Shown: positions 6,962 through 18,639 of the stretch, one piece after another
Layout: the number at the start of each line of letters is the position of its first letter
Position numbering within the stretch: the first letter of the stretch is position 1
Translations under genes and position numbers: made by a program
NCBI GenBank assembly: GCA_963846505.1
Contig: CAWJWD010000001.1
Coordinates: 1,077,815-1,141,814 of the forward strand
Direction of reading: 5' to 3'
DNA: 64,000 bases
DNA from: JACVRW01 sp963846505
Lineage (GTDB): Bacteria; Actinomycetota; Thermoleophilia; Solirubrobacterales; Thermoleophilaceae
Notes under the pieces: generated by a model
What the model was told of the DNA's origin: nothing
Seen by the model: only the letters and a program-made list of their open reading frames with translations
The model's database searches: none

Positions 6962-8308
6962 GTGCCCGAAGCCAACCTCGAATCGCTCTGGAACGCCGTT
7001 CGCGCCGAGCTCCGGCGCGAGACGCCCGACTTCAAGTTCCACATCTGGCTGAGCCCGCTGGAGCTCGCCGCCGTCGAGGGACGCACGCTCGTGATTCGCG
7101 CCCCCGAGCACATCCGGACGTCGGTCGCGGAGCGCTATCTCCCGCTGCTGCGACGCGCCGCGGGCGCTGTCTTGCACGAGCGCGCGACGGTCGAGATCGT
7201 GGGGCTCGACTGGACGCCCGGCAGCCCGGCCGCAGACGCCCCGGGCGCCGAGAGCGCGGGTACCGCCACCACGAACGCGCCCGCCCGCCTCAACCCGCGC
7301 TACACCTTCGACCAGTTCGTGATCGGCGAGGGCAACCGCTTCGCCCACGCAGCCGCGCTGGCAGTCGCCGAGCTCCCCGCCCAGGCCTACAACCCGCTCT
7401 TCCTGCACGGCGAGCCGGGCCTTGGCAAGACCCATCTGCTGCACGCGATCGGGACCTACGTCCAGCGCTTCGGCGGCGGGCTCGAGGTCTGCTACGCCAC
7501 CAGTGACGACTTCACGTCCGCGTTCGTGGGCGCCGTCCGCGACCGTGGCGACACCGCCGACTTCAAGGAGCGCTTCCGGGGCGCAGACGTCCTCCTGCTC
7601 GACGACGTCCAGTTCCTCGCCGGCCGCGAACGCACGCGCGAGGAGTTCTTCCACACCTTCAACGCCCTCGTCGCGAGCGGCAGCCAGATCGTGCTGACCT
7701 CCGATCGCAGCCCGGACGAGCTCGCGGATCTCGAGGCCCGGCTCGCGGAGCGCTTCCGCTCCGGCCTCGTCGTCGAGCTCGACGCCCCCGAGCTCGACGT
7801 GCGGCTCGCGATCCTGCGTTCCCGCGCTCGCCTCGACGGCATCCTCGTCGAGGACGACGTACTGCAGGAGGTCGCCCAGCTCGTGACCAGCAGCGTGCGC
7901 GCGCTCGAAGGCGCGCTCATCCGCGTCGTCGCGTACGCCTCCCTTCGCGACGAGTCCCTGACTCCCGCCCTCGCACGCCACGTCCTGCGGCGGCTCGGTC
8001 AAGCGCCCGCGACCGCCTGCGACATCCCCGAGATCCTCGCTGCGGCGGCCGAGGAGTTCGGCGTCGACCACGACGCGCTCCTCGCCCGCGATCGCCGCCC
8101 TGCCGTCGCCACCGCTCGGCAGGTCGCGATGTTCCTCGCCCGCGAGCTGACCGACCGCAGCCTGCCCGAGATCGGTCGCGGCGTCGGCAACCGCAACCAC
8201 ACCACCGTCCTGCACGCCGTCAACCGCGTCAGCGCCGCCGTGCGCAGCGATCCGGATGTGCGCAACGCCGTCGACAACCTGCGTCGTCGGCTTGGGCATC
8301 CGGCGTGA
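6962..8308 (+). CDS. dnaA: Chromosomal replication initiator DnaA
   Basis: An AAA+ initiator that binds DnaA boxes and opens the origin. Domain I begins with ESLWNAVRAEL, the linker (about residues 85-112) is short, and domain III carries Walker A HGEPGLGKTHLL (from 149) and Walker B VLLLDDVQFLAG. The box VII arginine segment is LAERFRSGL. In domain IV the signature reads GVGNRNHTTVLHA (RNHTTV at 411-416), where most bacteria have RDHTTV. GTG at 6962 gives 448 residues and a proper N-terminus. Unlike the genes that follow, its frame is unbroken. Confidence 0.97.
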   Translation: MPEANLESLWNAVRAELRRETPDFKFHIWLSPLELAAVEGRTLVIRAPEHIRTSVAERYLPLLRRAAGAVLHERATVEIVGLDWTPGSPAADAPGAESAGTATTNAPARLNPRYTFDQFVIGEGNRFAHAAALAVAELPAQAYNPLFLHGEPGLGKTHLLHAIGTYVQRFGGGLEVCYATSDDFTSAFVGAVRDRGDTADFKERFRGADVLLLDDVQFLAGRERTREEFFHTFNALVASGSQIVLTSDRSPDELADLEARLAERFRSGLVVELDAPELDVRLAILRSRARLDGILVEDDVLQEVAQLVTSSVRALEGALIRVVAYASLRDESLTPALARHVLRRLGQAPATACDIPEILAAAAEEFGVDHDALLARDRRPAVATARQVAMFLARELTDRSLPEIGRGVGNRNHTTVLHAVNRVSAAVRSDPDVRNAVDNLRRRLGHPA

Positions 8309-8453
8309 TGGCCGGAAGGGCTGACACAATCCACAGCGCTTGGACGGCTCCGTGCACAACGCCGTCTCCGCTCCCAAAGCCACGTTGCCCTAGATGTCCA
8401 CCTATCGACACCCCCTACAACGTCTCTAGAAAGACGAGATAGGCAGTCATCCG
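8309..8453. other. dnaA-dnaN intergenic region, candidate origin of replication
   Basis: The dnaA-dnaN gap is the usual oriC position in actinobacteria, but at 145 bases it is very short. It holds four 9-mers that only loosely resemble DnaA boxes: CAATCCACA (8327-8335), CCGTGCACA (8350-8358), ATGTCCACC (8394-8402) and CTATCGACA (8402-8410). The TGTCCACC octamer recurs upstream of dnaA at 6770-6777. No strong AT-rich unwinding element is visible. The assignment as oriC rests mainly on context and on the nearby parS sites. Confidence 0.55.
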
Positions 8454-9567
8454 TTGAAGCTCACCGTTTCCCGTGAAACGTTTCTCGCTCGGCTCGGCAT
8501 CGCCGTCCGCGGTGCCTCCACGCGCAGCTCCATCCCGACGCTCTCGGGCGTCCTGATCCGGGTCGCCGACGGCAAGGTCGAGCTCCAGTCGACCGACATG
8601 GAGCTCGGTCTGCGCGTGACGCTCGAGCCCGACAGCGCCACCGACGGCGAGGCGGTCGTCCCCGGCCGCCTGCTGCTCGACGTCGTGCGCTCGCTCCCGC
8701 AGAGACGACCTCTCGCTCGAGTACCGCAGTGCGCAGCAGGACGTCGAAGTCGTCGCCGGCTCCGCACGCTTCCACCTGCGGACGCTCCCGGCGGAGGACT
8801 TCCCGAAGCTCCCCGAGCTCCCCGTCGACGGCATCCTGAGCATGCCCGCCGGTGCCTTCGTCGACACCATCGCTCGCGTCGCTCGCGCGGCCTCGCGCGA
8901 CGAGACGCGCCCGCACCTGACCGGCGTGCTCGTGACCGGCGAGGGCGACGCGCTCCGCATGGTGGCGACCGACTCCTACCGCCTGAGCGTCAAGGAGACC
9001 ACGTTGGAGCAGGCGCTGCCGACGGGCCTCGAGGCGAACGTTCCGGCCCGCACGCTGCAGGAGCTCGCGCGCATCACGACCGCCGCCGAGGCCGAGACGA
9101 TCGGCGTCGCCGCGCTCGACAGCCAGGTCATCTTCAGCGTCTCCGACGTCGTGTTGTCGTCCCGTCTGGTGGAGGGGCGCTTCCCGAACTATCAGCAGCT
9201 GCTGCCCGAGTCGTACGAGCACGAGCTGCGGATCAGCCGCGAGGAGCTGCTCGACGTGGTCCGCCGCGTCGGGCTGCTGGCGCAGAAGAACGCGCCCCTG
9301 CGCCTGCGCTTCTCCGAGGGCTCGCTCGAGGTCTCGGCGCAGACCCCGGACGTCGGCGAGGCCAGCGAGTCCCTGCCGGTTCCGTTCGCTGGCGAACCGT
9401 TGGAGATCGGCTTCAACCCCGAGTTCTTCCGCGAGGGCCTGGAGAGCGGCGAGTCCGAGGAGCTGCTGCTGAAGCTGATCAGCCCGCTGCGGCCAGGCCT
9501 GATCGAGTCGGGTGACGAGGGCTCCGCGTTCATCTACCTCGTGATGCCGATTCGCCTCAACGTCTAG
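8454..9567 (+). CDS. dnaN: DNA polymerase III beta subunit (sliding clamp), frame broken by +1
   Basis: The ring-shaped clamp that tethers replicative polymerase. The first part reads from TTG at 8454 (MKLTVSRETFLARLG through VRSLP), and the second from 8704 onward through FVDTIARVARAASRDETRPH to the C-terminal IYLVMPIRLNV. The frames join if one base is removed near 8703 (CAG-A-GAC). Without it the product is a normal 370-residue clamp with three domains. Codons 5-9 encode VSRET over a parS site. An essential gene should not be broken, so a sequence error is likely; a truncated product as written would be non-functional. Confidence 0.93.
8466..8479. promoter_or_regulatory. parS site 2 (inside dnaN)
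   Basis: GTTTCCCGTGAAAC is the exact reverse complement of the rsmG site and matches the parS consensus at 13 of 14 positions. It encodes VSRET of DnaN. Together the two sites flank dnaA and the presumed origin, about 4.2 kb apart. Confidence 0.9.
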
Positions 9568-9614
9568 GCCGATGGCCGCGGCGGCGCAGCCGGCGGGGCG
9601 AGGGCGCGCCGCTC

Positions 9615-10715
9615 GTGGTCGCCAGCCTCGAGCTGCGCGACTTCCGCAACTACGAGCACGCCGCCGTCGAGCTCGCGCCGGGCCTGACCGTGATCGCGGG
9701 CGCCAACGGCGCCGGCAAGACGAACCTGCTGGAGGCGGTCTACTTCGGCTGCACCGCCCGCTCGCCGCGCACGTCGAACGAGCGCGAGCTCGTCCGCCGC
9801 GGCGCCCCGCTCACGCGCATCGCGCTGGTGACGCGCGACGCAGACGCCGAGCACCGAATCGAGGTCGGCTTCGATCCGCGCGAGCCCAAGCGCCTGAGCG
9901 TCGACGGCGCGCCGGTCGACTCGCTCGCGATGACGACGGTGCGCCCGCTGCTGAGCGTCTTCCTGCCGGAGCGCCTCGAGCTGGTCAAGGGAGCCCCGGC
10001 CGCGCGGCGGGCCCACCTCGATCAGCTCGTCGCCGCGCTTTGGCCTGCCCGTGCCGAGACGCGCACGGCCTACTCCCGCGCGCTGGCTCAGCGCAACGCG
10101 TTGCTGGGGCGCATCCGCGGCGGCGTGGCGGGGCCAGGCTGCACTGGACGCCTGGGACGCCGAGCTCGCTGCCCGCGGCATCGCACTGATGGCCGATCGA
10201 CGCGAGGCGGTCGACGGTCTCGCCGCGCCCTTTGCCGCGCTGGCCGCGCGCCTGGGCTTGCCGGGCGAGGCCGAGCTGCGCTACCGGCCGCAGGTCGCCC
10301 GCGACCGACGTCGAGGGTCTGGTGGCCGAGTTGGCCGAGCGACGCGGCGCCGACCTCGAGCGTGGCTTCACTGCCCATGGGCCGCACCGCGACGAGTTGC
10401 AGCTGCTGCTCGAGGCTGCTCCGCTGCGCGCCTACGGGTCCCAGGGCCAGCAGCGAGCCGCCTTGCTGGCGCTGCTGTTCGCCGAACGCGAGTTGCTGGC
10501 GCTGCGGCGCGCTCGCCCGCCGCTGATGCTGCTCGACGACGTGATGTCCGAGCTCGATGCCGAGCGTCGCGCGCTGCTCGCGGACCTGCTGCGCGACGGC
10601 GTCCAGGCGATCGTGACCGCGACGGACATCGAGCACGTCCCGGGCGAGCCCGAGCAGCTGATCACGGTGCGCGACGGTCAGGTGCTGGCGAGTCCGCGCA
10701 GGGGCCTCGGCATGA
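9615..10715 (+). CDS. recF: DNA replication and repair protein RecF, frame broken two or three times
   Basis: An SMC-like ATPase for RecA loading at gaps. Walker A is ANGAGKTNLLEAVYF near residue 30. The frame then shifts +1 near 10130 (a GGGG run that should be GGG) into the segment with ALDAWDAELAARG, and again near 10299 (CCC) into TDVEGLVAELAERRGADLE. The last part carries the signature YGSQGQQRAALLALLFAE and Walker B PPLMLLDDVMSELD. A third +1 between about 10660 and 10712 would bring in the TGA at 10713-10715 overlapping the dciA ATG. With three insertions removed the length is 366 codons, the family norm. As sequenced it is not translatable in full. Confidence 0.9.
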
Positions 10716-11027
10716 GGCGACGGGCTCCGCGGCCGCTCAGCGCGGCTCTCGAGCGCGCGCTGCGGGCGTGCCCGGCCAGCCACGACGCTTGCGCGCGTGC
10801 AGGCGGTTTGGAGCGAGGTCGTCGGCGTGCGCATGGCCGCCGAGGCGCGGCCGGTCGCCGAGCGCGAGGGTGTCGTCACGGTGTCCTGCAGCTCGGCCGT
10901 CTGGGCCCAGGAGCTGGAGCTGCTGGGGGCCGAACTGCTGGCGCGTCTGAGCGCTCGGCCCGAGCTCGAGAGGGCCGGTCGGGTGGAGCGCTTGCGCTTC
11001 GTCGTCGGGTCCGATGCCGACGCCTGA
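10712..11027 (+). CDS. dciA: DciA-like protein (DUF721), frame broken by +1
   Basis: DUF721/DciA proteins recruit the replicative helicase in bacteria lacking DnaC/DnaI, and sit after recF in actinobacteria. ATG at 10712 starts MRRRAPRPLSAALERALRA. The frame must shift +1 at the CC of 10780-10781 to continue as TLARVQAVWSEVVG, then VTVSCSSAVWAQELELL and the final RLRFVVG strand. Corrected length is 104 residues, lacking the long N-terminal extension of mycobacterial members. It precedes a hairpin terminator and gyrB. Confidence 0.85.
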
Positions 11028-11046
11028 GCGACAGGTGTGACAGACG

Positions 11047-11067
11047 GGTTCTTATGGAACCATTTTT
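11047..11067 (+). terminator. Rho-independent terminator after dciA
   Basis: GGTTC and GAACC (11047-11051 and 11057-11061) can pair around a five-base loop and are followed by ATTTTT. The stem is short for a terminator, but the T tract is unusual in such GC-rich DNA. It would separate the dnaA-dnaN-recF-dciA unit from gyrBA. Confidence 0.5.
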
Positions 11068-11224
11068 GTGCCGATTTGCGGGGATTTTCTGAGACGTATG
11101 AGCGTCCGGCGCAGGGGGTAGCCTGCTACCATTACCGGTGGTTGTACGCACCGCCCCGACCCCGGCCGCTTGGCGGCATGGCGTTGGGGCCTTTCCATGG
11201 TTGACGCAGTCCGGAAGGGACCTC

Positions 11225-13652
11225 TTGGCAGATAGCCGCAACACCGACAAGGGCGCCGAGTCCAGCTACGGCGCGCAGGACATCACCGTGCTCGAGGGCC
11301 TCGAGGCGGTGCGCAAGCGCCCTGGCATGTACATCGGCTCGACCGGTGTACGTGGTCTGCACCATCTCATCTACGAGGTCATGGACAACTCGGTCGACGA
11401 GGCGCTCGCCGGTGAGGCGACGGCGGTCGAGATCGCCATCCACCCGGACAACAGCGTCACCGTCACCGACGACGGTCGCGGCATCCCGGTCGACATCATG
11501 GAGAAGGAGGGGCGCCCGGCGGCCGAGGTCGTCCTCACGGTCCTCCACGCGGGCGGCAAGTTCGGCGACGGGGGCGGCTACAAGGTCTCCGGCGGCCTCC
11601 ACGGCGTCGGCGTGTCGGTGGTCAACGCGCTCTCCGAGTCGCTGGACCTCACGATCTGGCGCGACGGGCACGAGTGGACCCAGCACTACGAGCGTGGCGC
11701 GCCCCAGACCGAGTTGGTCAAGGGGGGCGAGACCGATCGGCTCGGCACCAGCATCACATTCCTGCCCGACCTCGAGATCTTCGAGTCGATGGACTACGAG
11801 CGCTCGACGCTCGAGCAGCGCTTCCGCGAGATGGCGTTCCTCACCAAGGGCCTGCGCATCGACTTCCGCGACGAGCGGGGCGAGGGCTTCTCGACCACCT
11901 TCCAGTACGACGGCGGCATCGTCGACTTCGTCAACTACCTGCACTCGCAGGGCACGCGGGAGCCGCTGCACCCCAAGGTCGTCTACCTGGAGGACTCCGC
12001 CGACATCGGCGAGGTCGAGGTCGCGATGCAGTGGAACAACTCCTACCAGGAGTCGCTGCTCTCGTTCGCCAACAACATCAACACGCACGAGGGCGGCACG
12101 CACCTCTCCGGCTTCCGCTCGGCGCTCACGCGTACTGTCAACAATTACGCGCGCGCCCGCGGCGAGTTGAAGGAGAAGGACCCCAACCTCGCCGGCGAGG
12201 ACGTGCGCGAGGGTCTCACCGCGATCATTTCGGTGAAGATCGCCGAGCCGCAGTTCGAGGGTCAGACCAAGACCAAGCTCGGCAACCCGCCGGTCGAGGG
12301 CTTCGTCCAGTCGGTCGTCAACAAGGCGCTCGCCGAGTTCCTCGAGGAGAACCCGCAGGACGCCACCAAGATCATCCGCAAGGCCGTCGACGCCGCCCGC
12401 GCCCGCGACGCCGCCCGCAAGGCGCGTGACCTCACCCGCCGCAAGTCGGCGCTCGAGAACTCGACGCTGCCGGGCAAGCTCGCCGACTGCTCGGTGCGCG
12501 ACCCCGCGCTGTCGGAGATCTTCATCGTCGAGGGCGACTCCGCCGGCGGCTCCGCCAAGCAGGGCCGGGACCGGCACACCCAGGCGATCCTCCCGCTGCG
12601 CGGGAAGATCATCAACGTCGAGAAGAACCGCATCGACAAGGTGCTCTCCAACAAGGAGATCCAGGCGCTGATCACCGCCATCGGCACCGGCATCCGCGAG
12701 GAGTTCGACATCGAGAAGGCCCGCTACCACAAGGTGATCGTGATGACGCGACGCCGACGTCGACGGCGCGCACATCCGCACGCTCGTGCTCACCTTCCTC
12801 TACCGCGAGATGCCGGAGCTGATCGACGCCGGCTACGTCTACATCGCCAAGCCGCCGCTCTACAAGATGAAGAACGGCAAGCAGGACATCTACATCGAGA
12901 AGGAGTCCGAGCTCGAGGAGGCGCTGCTGCGCGACAAGCTCGAGACGATGCAGGTGCACGACAGGGATCGCAACCAGTTCGCGCTCACCCATGCGCGCTG
13001 GCAGAAGTTCGGTCGGCTGCTCAAGCAGTACGAGGGCTGGGCCTCGGCGTTGCGCGCCGAGTTCGGCCACGACACGATCACCTTCCTGGAGGAGTCGTCG
13101 CTGCTCGACGAGGCCGTCACGGACGCGGGCGGGGTGATCGCGCTGCTGAAGGGGCCGGACAAGGAGAGCGAGCCCTACGAGACGGCGCTCGTGGGCGAGG
13201 ACGCGGACGTCATCACCGCGCGCGTCGTGGAGCGCAAGACGGGCACGGCCCAGACCTTCAAGCTGCAGCGAACGATGTTCGAGAAGTCCGAGTTCGCCTC
13301 GTTCGTGAAGGTGCACGTCGAGCTGCAGAAGCTCGCCGGCTCGCCGCCGTTCGACATCGTGCTCGGCCGCAAGGACGCCCGGGCGCTGTCGTTCGAGGAC
13401 CTGCGCCGCAAGGTGCTCGAGGTCGCCCGCGAGGGCGTCCCGCTGCAGCGCTTCAAGGGTCTCGGCGAGATGAATGCCGACCAGCTCTTCGACACCACGA
13501 TGGATCCGGAGCGCCGCACGCTGCAGCTCGTCACGATCGACGACGCCGCGGGCGCCGACCAGACCTTCTCGATGTTGATGGGCGACAACGTGGAGCCGCG
13601 ACGGGAGTTCATCGAGACCCATGCGCGCGAAGTAACCAACCTCGATGTCTGA
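11225..13652 (+). CDS. gyrB: DNA gyrase subunit B, frame broken by +1
   Basis: The ATPase and TOPRIM subunit of gyrase. TTG at 11225 follows GGAAGGGA at 11213-11220 and gives LADSRNTDKGAES; the frame is open further upstream without a better ribosome site. The ATPase part has MDNSVDEAL, DDGRGIP and GGLHGVGVSVVNALS; the TOPRIM part has VEGDSAGGSAKQGRDR. At ATG-ACG-C-GAC (extra C at 12749) the frame shifts, splitting the metal-binding DADVDGAHIRTL from the upstream half. The C-terminus has RFKGLGEMNADQL. The corrected product is 808 residues, with a family-typical insert in the TOPRIM region. gyrA starts 10 bases later. Confidence 0.95.
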
Positions 13653-13662
13653 GGTGAACTGA

Positions 13663-16309
<2,647 letters not shown>

Positions 16310-16486
16310 CAAACGTTTCGGGACCCTGGAGGTACCCGGCCGCTAAGTACGAGCTGGACCCCGTACAGCGGAGTCCAACCGAGGTACCGCCGGCCAGCGC
16401 AGGCCGGGATTCGTCCCGCCGGCCCTAGCGCCCGATCAGCGCTCGAGCGATGCGCCGCCGGTCAGGTCCAGTACATGCAGCACGCG
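16310..16486. other. gyrA downstream region, no gene recognised
   Basis: Between the gyrA stop and the terminator hairpin I see no convincing gene. The stretch has several overlapping GTAC-containing inverted motifs (GGTACCC at 16331, GTACCG near 16382) but no tRNA-like fold. A 14-codon frame after an AAAGGGGG purine run lacks a normal start codon. Confidence 0.4.
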
Positions 16487-16512
16487 AAGGGCGCCCCGAC
16501 GGGGGCGCCCTT
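16487..16512. terminator. Strong GC-rich hairpin between gyrA and the HNH gene
   Basis: AAGGGCGCCCC (16487-16497) pairs perfectly over 11 bases with GGGGCGCCCTT (16502-16512) around the loop GACG. It has T residues at the end on one strand and A residues on the other. It lies between convergent genes and probably ends transcription from both sides. Confidence 0.75.
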
Positions 16513-16588
16513 CGTCGTCAAGGAGCCGCGGTCGTGAAGGCGCCGGTCGGCTGCTCCGGAGTGCGGTGGAGCGGCGCGGACGCGGCAG

Positions 16589-17201
16589 CTACGCCGCGTA
16601 GGCGAGGTACTGCTCCCACGCCGCCGGGATCGTCGGCGCGGCGACGTGGATGAAGATCGTCGGGTTGGGCGCGGTCGGCGTGTGCTTGGGGACCATGTTC
16701 GCCTGCGTCGGCAGGCGGTCGCCCTTGCGCCGATTGCAGGGCGCGCAGCAGGTGACGATGTTGTCCCAGGTCGAGGGGCCGCCCTTCGATCTCGGGATCA
16801 CGTGGTCGACGGTCAGGTTGCCGCGCTCGTGGCCGCAGTACTGGCACGTCCACCTGTCCCTCGCGAACACGGCCCGCCGGGTGATCTTGCGTCTGTGCGC
16901 GTCCCGTGGGATGCGCACGTATGTCAGCAGCCTGATCACCGACCGGGCGCGGCAGGGTGAAGCTCTCGGCGTGCAGGACCCAGTCGCTGCGCTCCAGCAT
17001 CTCGGCGCGCTGCTTGAGGATCAGGATCGCCGCGCGACGGACCGTGCAGACGTTGATCGGCTCGTACGAGGCGTTGAGGACGAGCACTCGGCCGCGGGAC
17101 CCTGGGCGCTGCTCCGGGCGACCGGACCGGGGCAGCGCGGGGGGAGGCCCTGGTTCGGAGTCCTCCGCTTCAGGCTCGATCCGGTAGACCTCGGGTTCCA
17201 C
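16589..17201 (-). CDS. HNH endonuclease-fold protein, actinobacterial type, frame broken by +1
   Basis: A small HNH protein widespread in actinobacteria. Its cellular role is not established. From GTG at 17201 the N-terminal half reads through RVLVLNASYEPINVCTVRRA and AEMLERSDWVLHAESFTLPR. An extra base at 16940 shifts the frame, and the rest continues VIRLLTYVRIPRDAHRR. It then has the zinc-HNH core: CQYCG, LTVDHVIPRSKGG, TWDNIVTCCAPCN and RRKGDRLP. Corrected length is 203 residues. Not part of a mobile intron or intein as far as can be seen. Confidence 0.88.
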
Positions 17202-17248
17202 AGCGGCTCAGTGTACTCACCGGTCAACCCGCGCCGGCGAGCTTCTCG

Positions 17249-18086
17249 TTAGCTCGCCGCGGCCGGGTAGGAGCCGAGCACCCGGAGCACTTCGACGCGC
17301 TCCCGCAGGGCCTCGAGCGCACCCGCGACCGGCTCGCGCTCGGCCGCGCCGGCGAGGTCGGCGAAGAACATGTAGTGCCCGAGCTGCACCCGCTGCGGCC
17401 GCGACTCGATGCGGCTGAGGTTGACGCCGCGCTCGGCCAGCTCGCCGAGCACGCCCACGAGCCAGCCCGGCGTCTCGTCCCCCGCGCCCCAGAAGACGAT
17501 CGAGGTCTTCGCCGGGTCTGGCGGGCGCGGTCGCCTCGCCCGCCGGCGCCAGCCAGACGAAGCGGGTCACGTTGCCGGGCTCGTCGGCGACGTTCTCCGC
17601 CAGCACCTCGCAGCCGTAGAGCTCGGCGGCGAAGCGCGAGCCGAGCGCGGCCAGCGGCTCCTCGGCGGCGCGCAGGGACCGCACGGCGTCGGCGGTCGAC
17701 GCCGCGGCCACCAACTGGGCCTGCGGCAGTCGCTCGCGCAGGAAGCGCGCGCACTGTGCCAGCGGCTGGGGGTGCGAGAGCACGCGCTCGACCTCGGTCA
17801 GCGCGAGCTCTCGCGCAGCGATCACGCAGTGCTGGATCGGTCGCACCAGCTCGCCCGCGATGCGCACCGCGTCCGCTTCGCCGGCGAGCGCGTCGAGCGT
17901 CGCCGAGACGCCGCCCTCGAGCGAGTTCTCCATCGGCACGATCGCCCGCTCGACCTCCCCGCGTTGGACCGCCATCACCGCCTCGTGGACGCCGGCGTAC
18001 GGGACCCCGGTGGCGCCAGCCGGGGCGTAGGCGCGCAGCGCCTCGTCGCTGTAGGTCCCCTCGGGACCCAGGTAGGCGACCCGCAC
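17249..18086 (-). CDS. pheA: Prephenate dehydratase, frame broken by +1
   Basis: Converts prephenate to phenylpyruvate in phenylalanine synthesis. GTG at 18086 gives VRVAYLGPEGTYSDEAL, followed by VPMENSLEGGVSATLD, the regions LSHPQPLAQCARFL and AAELYGCEVLAENVADEPGN, and TRFVWLAP. At 17519 an extra base breaks the frame inside the linker (ARP then DPAKTSIVFWGAG). The C-terminal ACT domain resumes with LGELAERGVNLSRIESRP and ends VLGSYPAAAS. Corrected length is 278 residues, the usual dehydratase-plus-ACT form. It lies 7 bases after the DUF4446 gene. Confidence 0.92.
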
Positions 18087-18093
18087 GGCGGCC

Positions 18094-18606
18094 TCAGGCT
18101 CCGGCCGGCGCGCCGCGCATCGCGGTTTCGACGGCCTCCTGCTCCTCCGGCGACAGCTCCAGCTCGGGCACGCCGTCATGCAGCTGCTTGACGTAGACCC
18201 GTGCCTGGTCGCGGTGCAGGATCGAGGAGACGACGACGCCCGTGCGGCTCGAATCGAGCAGCGCCATCGTGCTCGACTGGTGGCCCGACATCTCGCCGTA
18301 GGCGTCGTAGCGGATCAGCGCGGTGTAGGCGACGCAGCCGTCGATGCGACCCTCGGCCGCTCCCACGCGCTGATCGAGCCCGGCGGCGGTCTCCTCCACC
18401 CAGTCGCGCAGCTGCACGAAGGCCTCCTGCAGCCCGGCGGCGTGCGCGACGAGGTCTTGGGCGCCCGCGTCGCCGAGCACCGTGTGCTGGGCGGCCCGCA
18501 GGCGGCGCAGCTTGAGGCCGAGGACGCCGGCCCAGACGAGGGCGATCAGCGCCCCGCCGGCCGCGGCGAGGGCGACGACGCCCTGCGTGGAGGTGAGGTG
18601 GTCCAC
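18094..18606 (-). CDS. DUF4446 family membrane-anchored protein
   Basis: A 170-residue protein of unknown function. There is one N-terminal membrane helix (about residues 9-30), then a heptad-rich helical stretch, then a compact C-terminal domain with CVAYTALIRYDAYGEMSGHQ, LLDSSRTGVVVSSIL and RVYVKQLHDG, matching what I know as DUF4446. It resembles a signal-transducer layout, but no function is known to me. Start GTG at 18606. A TAGGCT hexamer at 18615-18620 (reverse strand) lies 8 bases upstream, a spacing that suggests a leaderless transcript. Confidence 0.8.
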   Translation of the reverse strand: MDHLTSTQGVVALAAAGGALIALVWAGVLGLKLRRLRAAQHTVLGDAGAQDLVAHAAGLQEAFVQLRDWVEETAAGLDQRVGAAEGRIDGCVAYTALIRYDAYGEMSGHQSSTMALLDSSRTGVVVSSILHRDQARVYVKQLHDGVPELELSPEEQEAVETAMRGAPAGA

Positions 18607-18639
18607 GAGTCGTCAGCCTAGCGCGGGGGTCGGTCCGCG

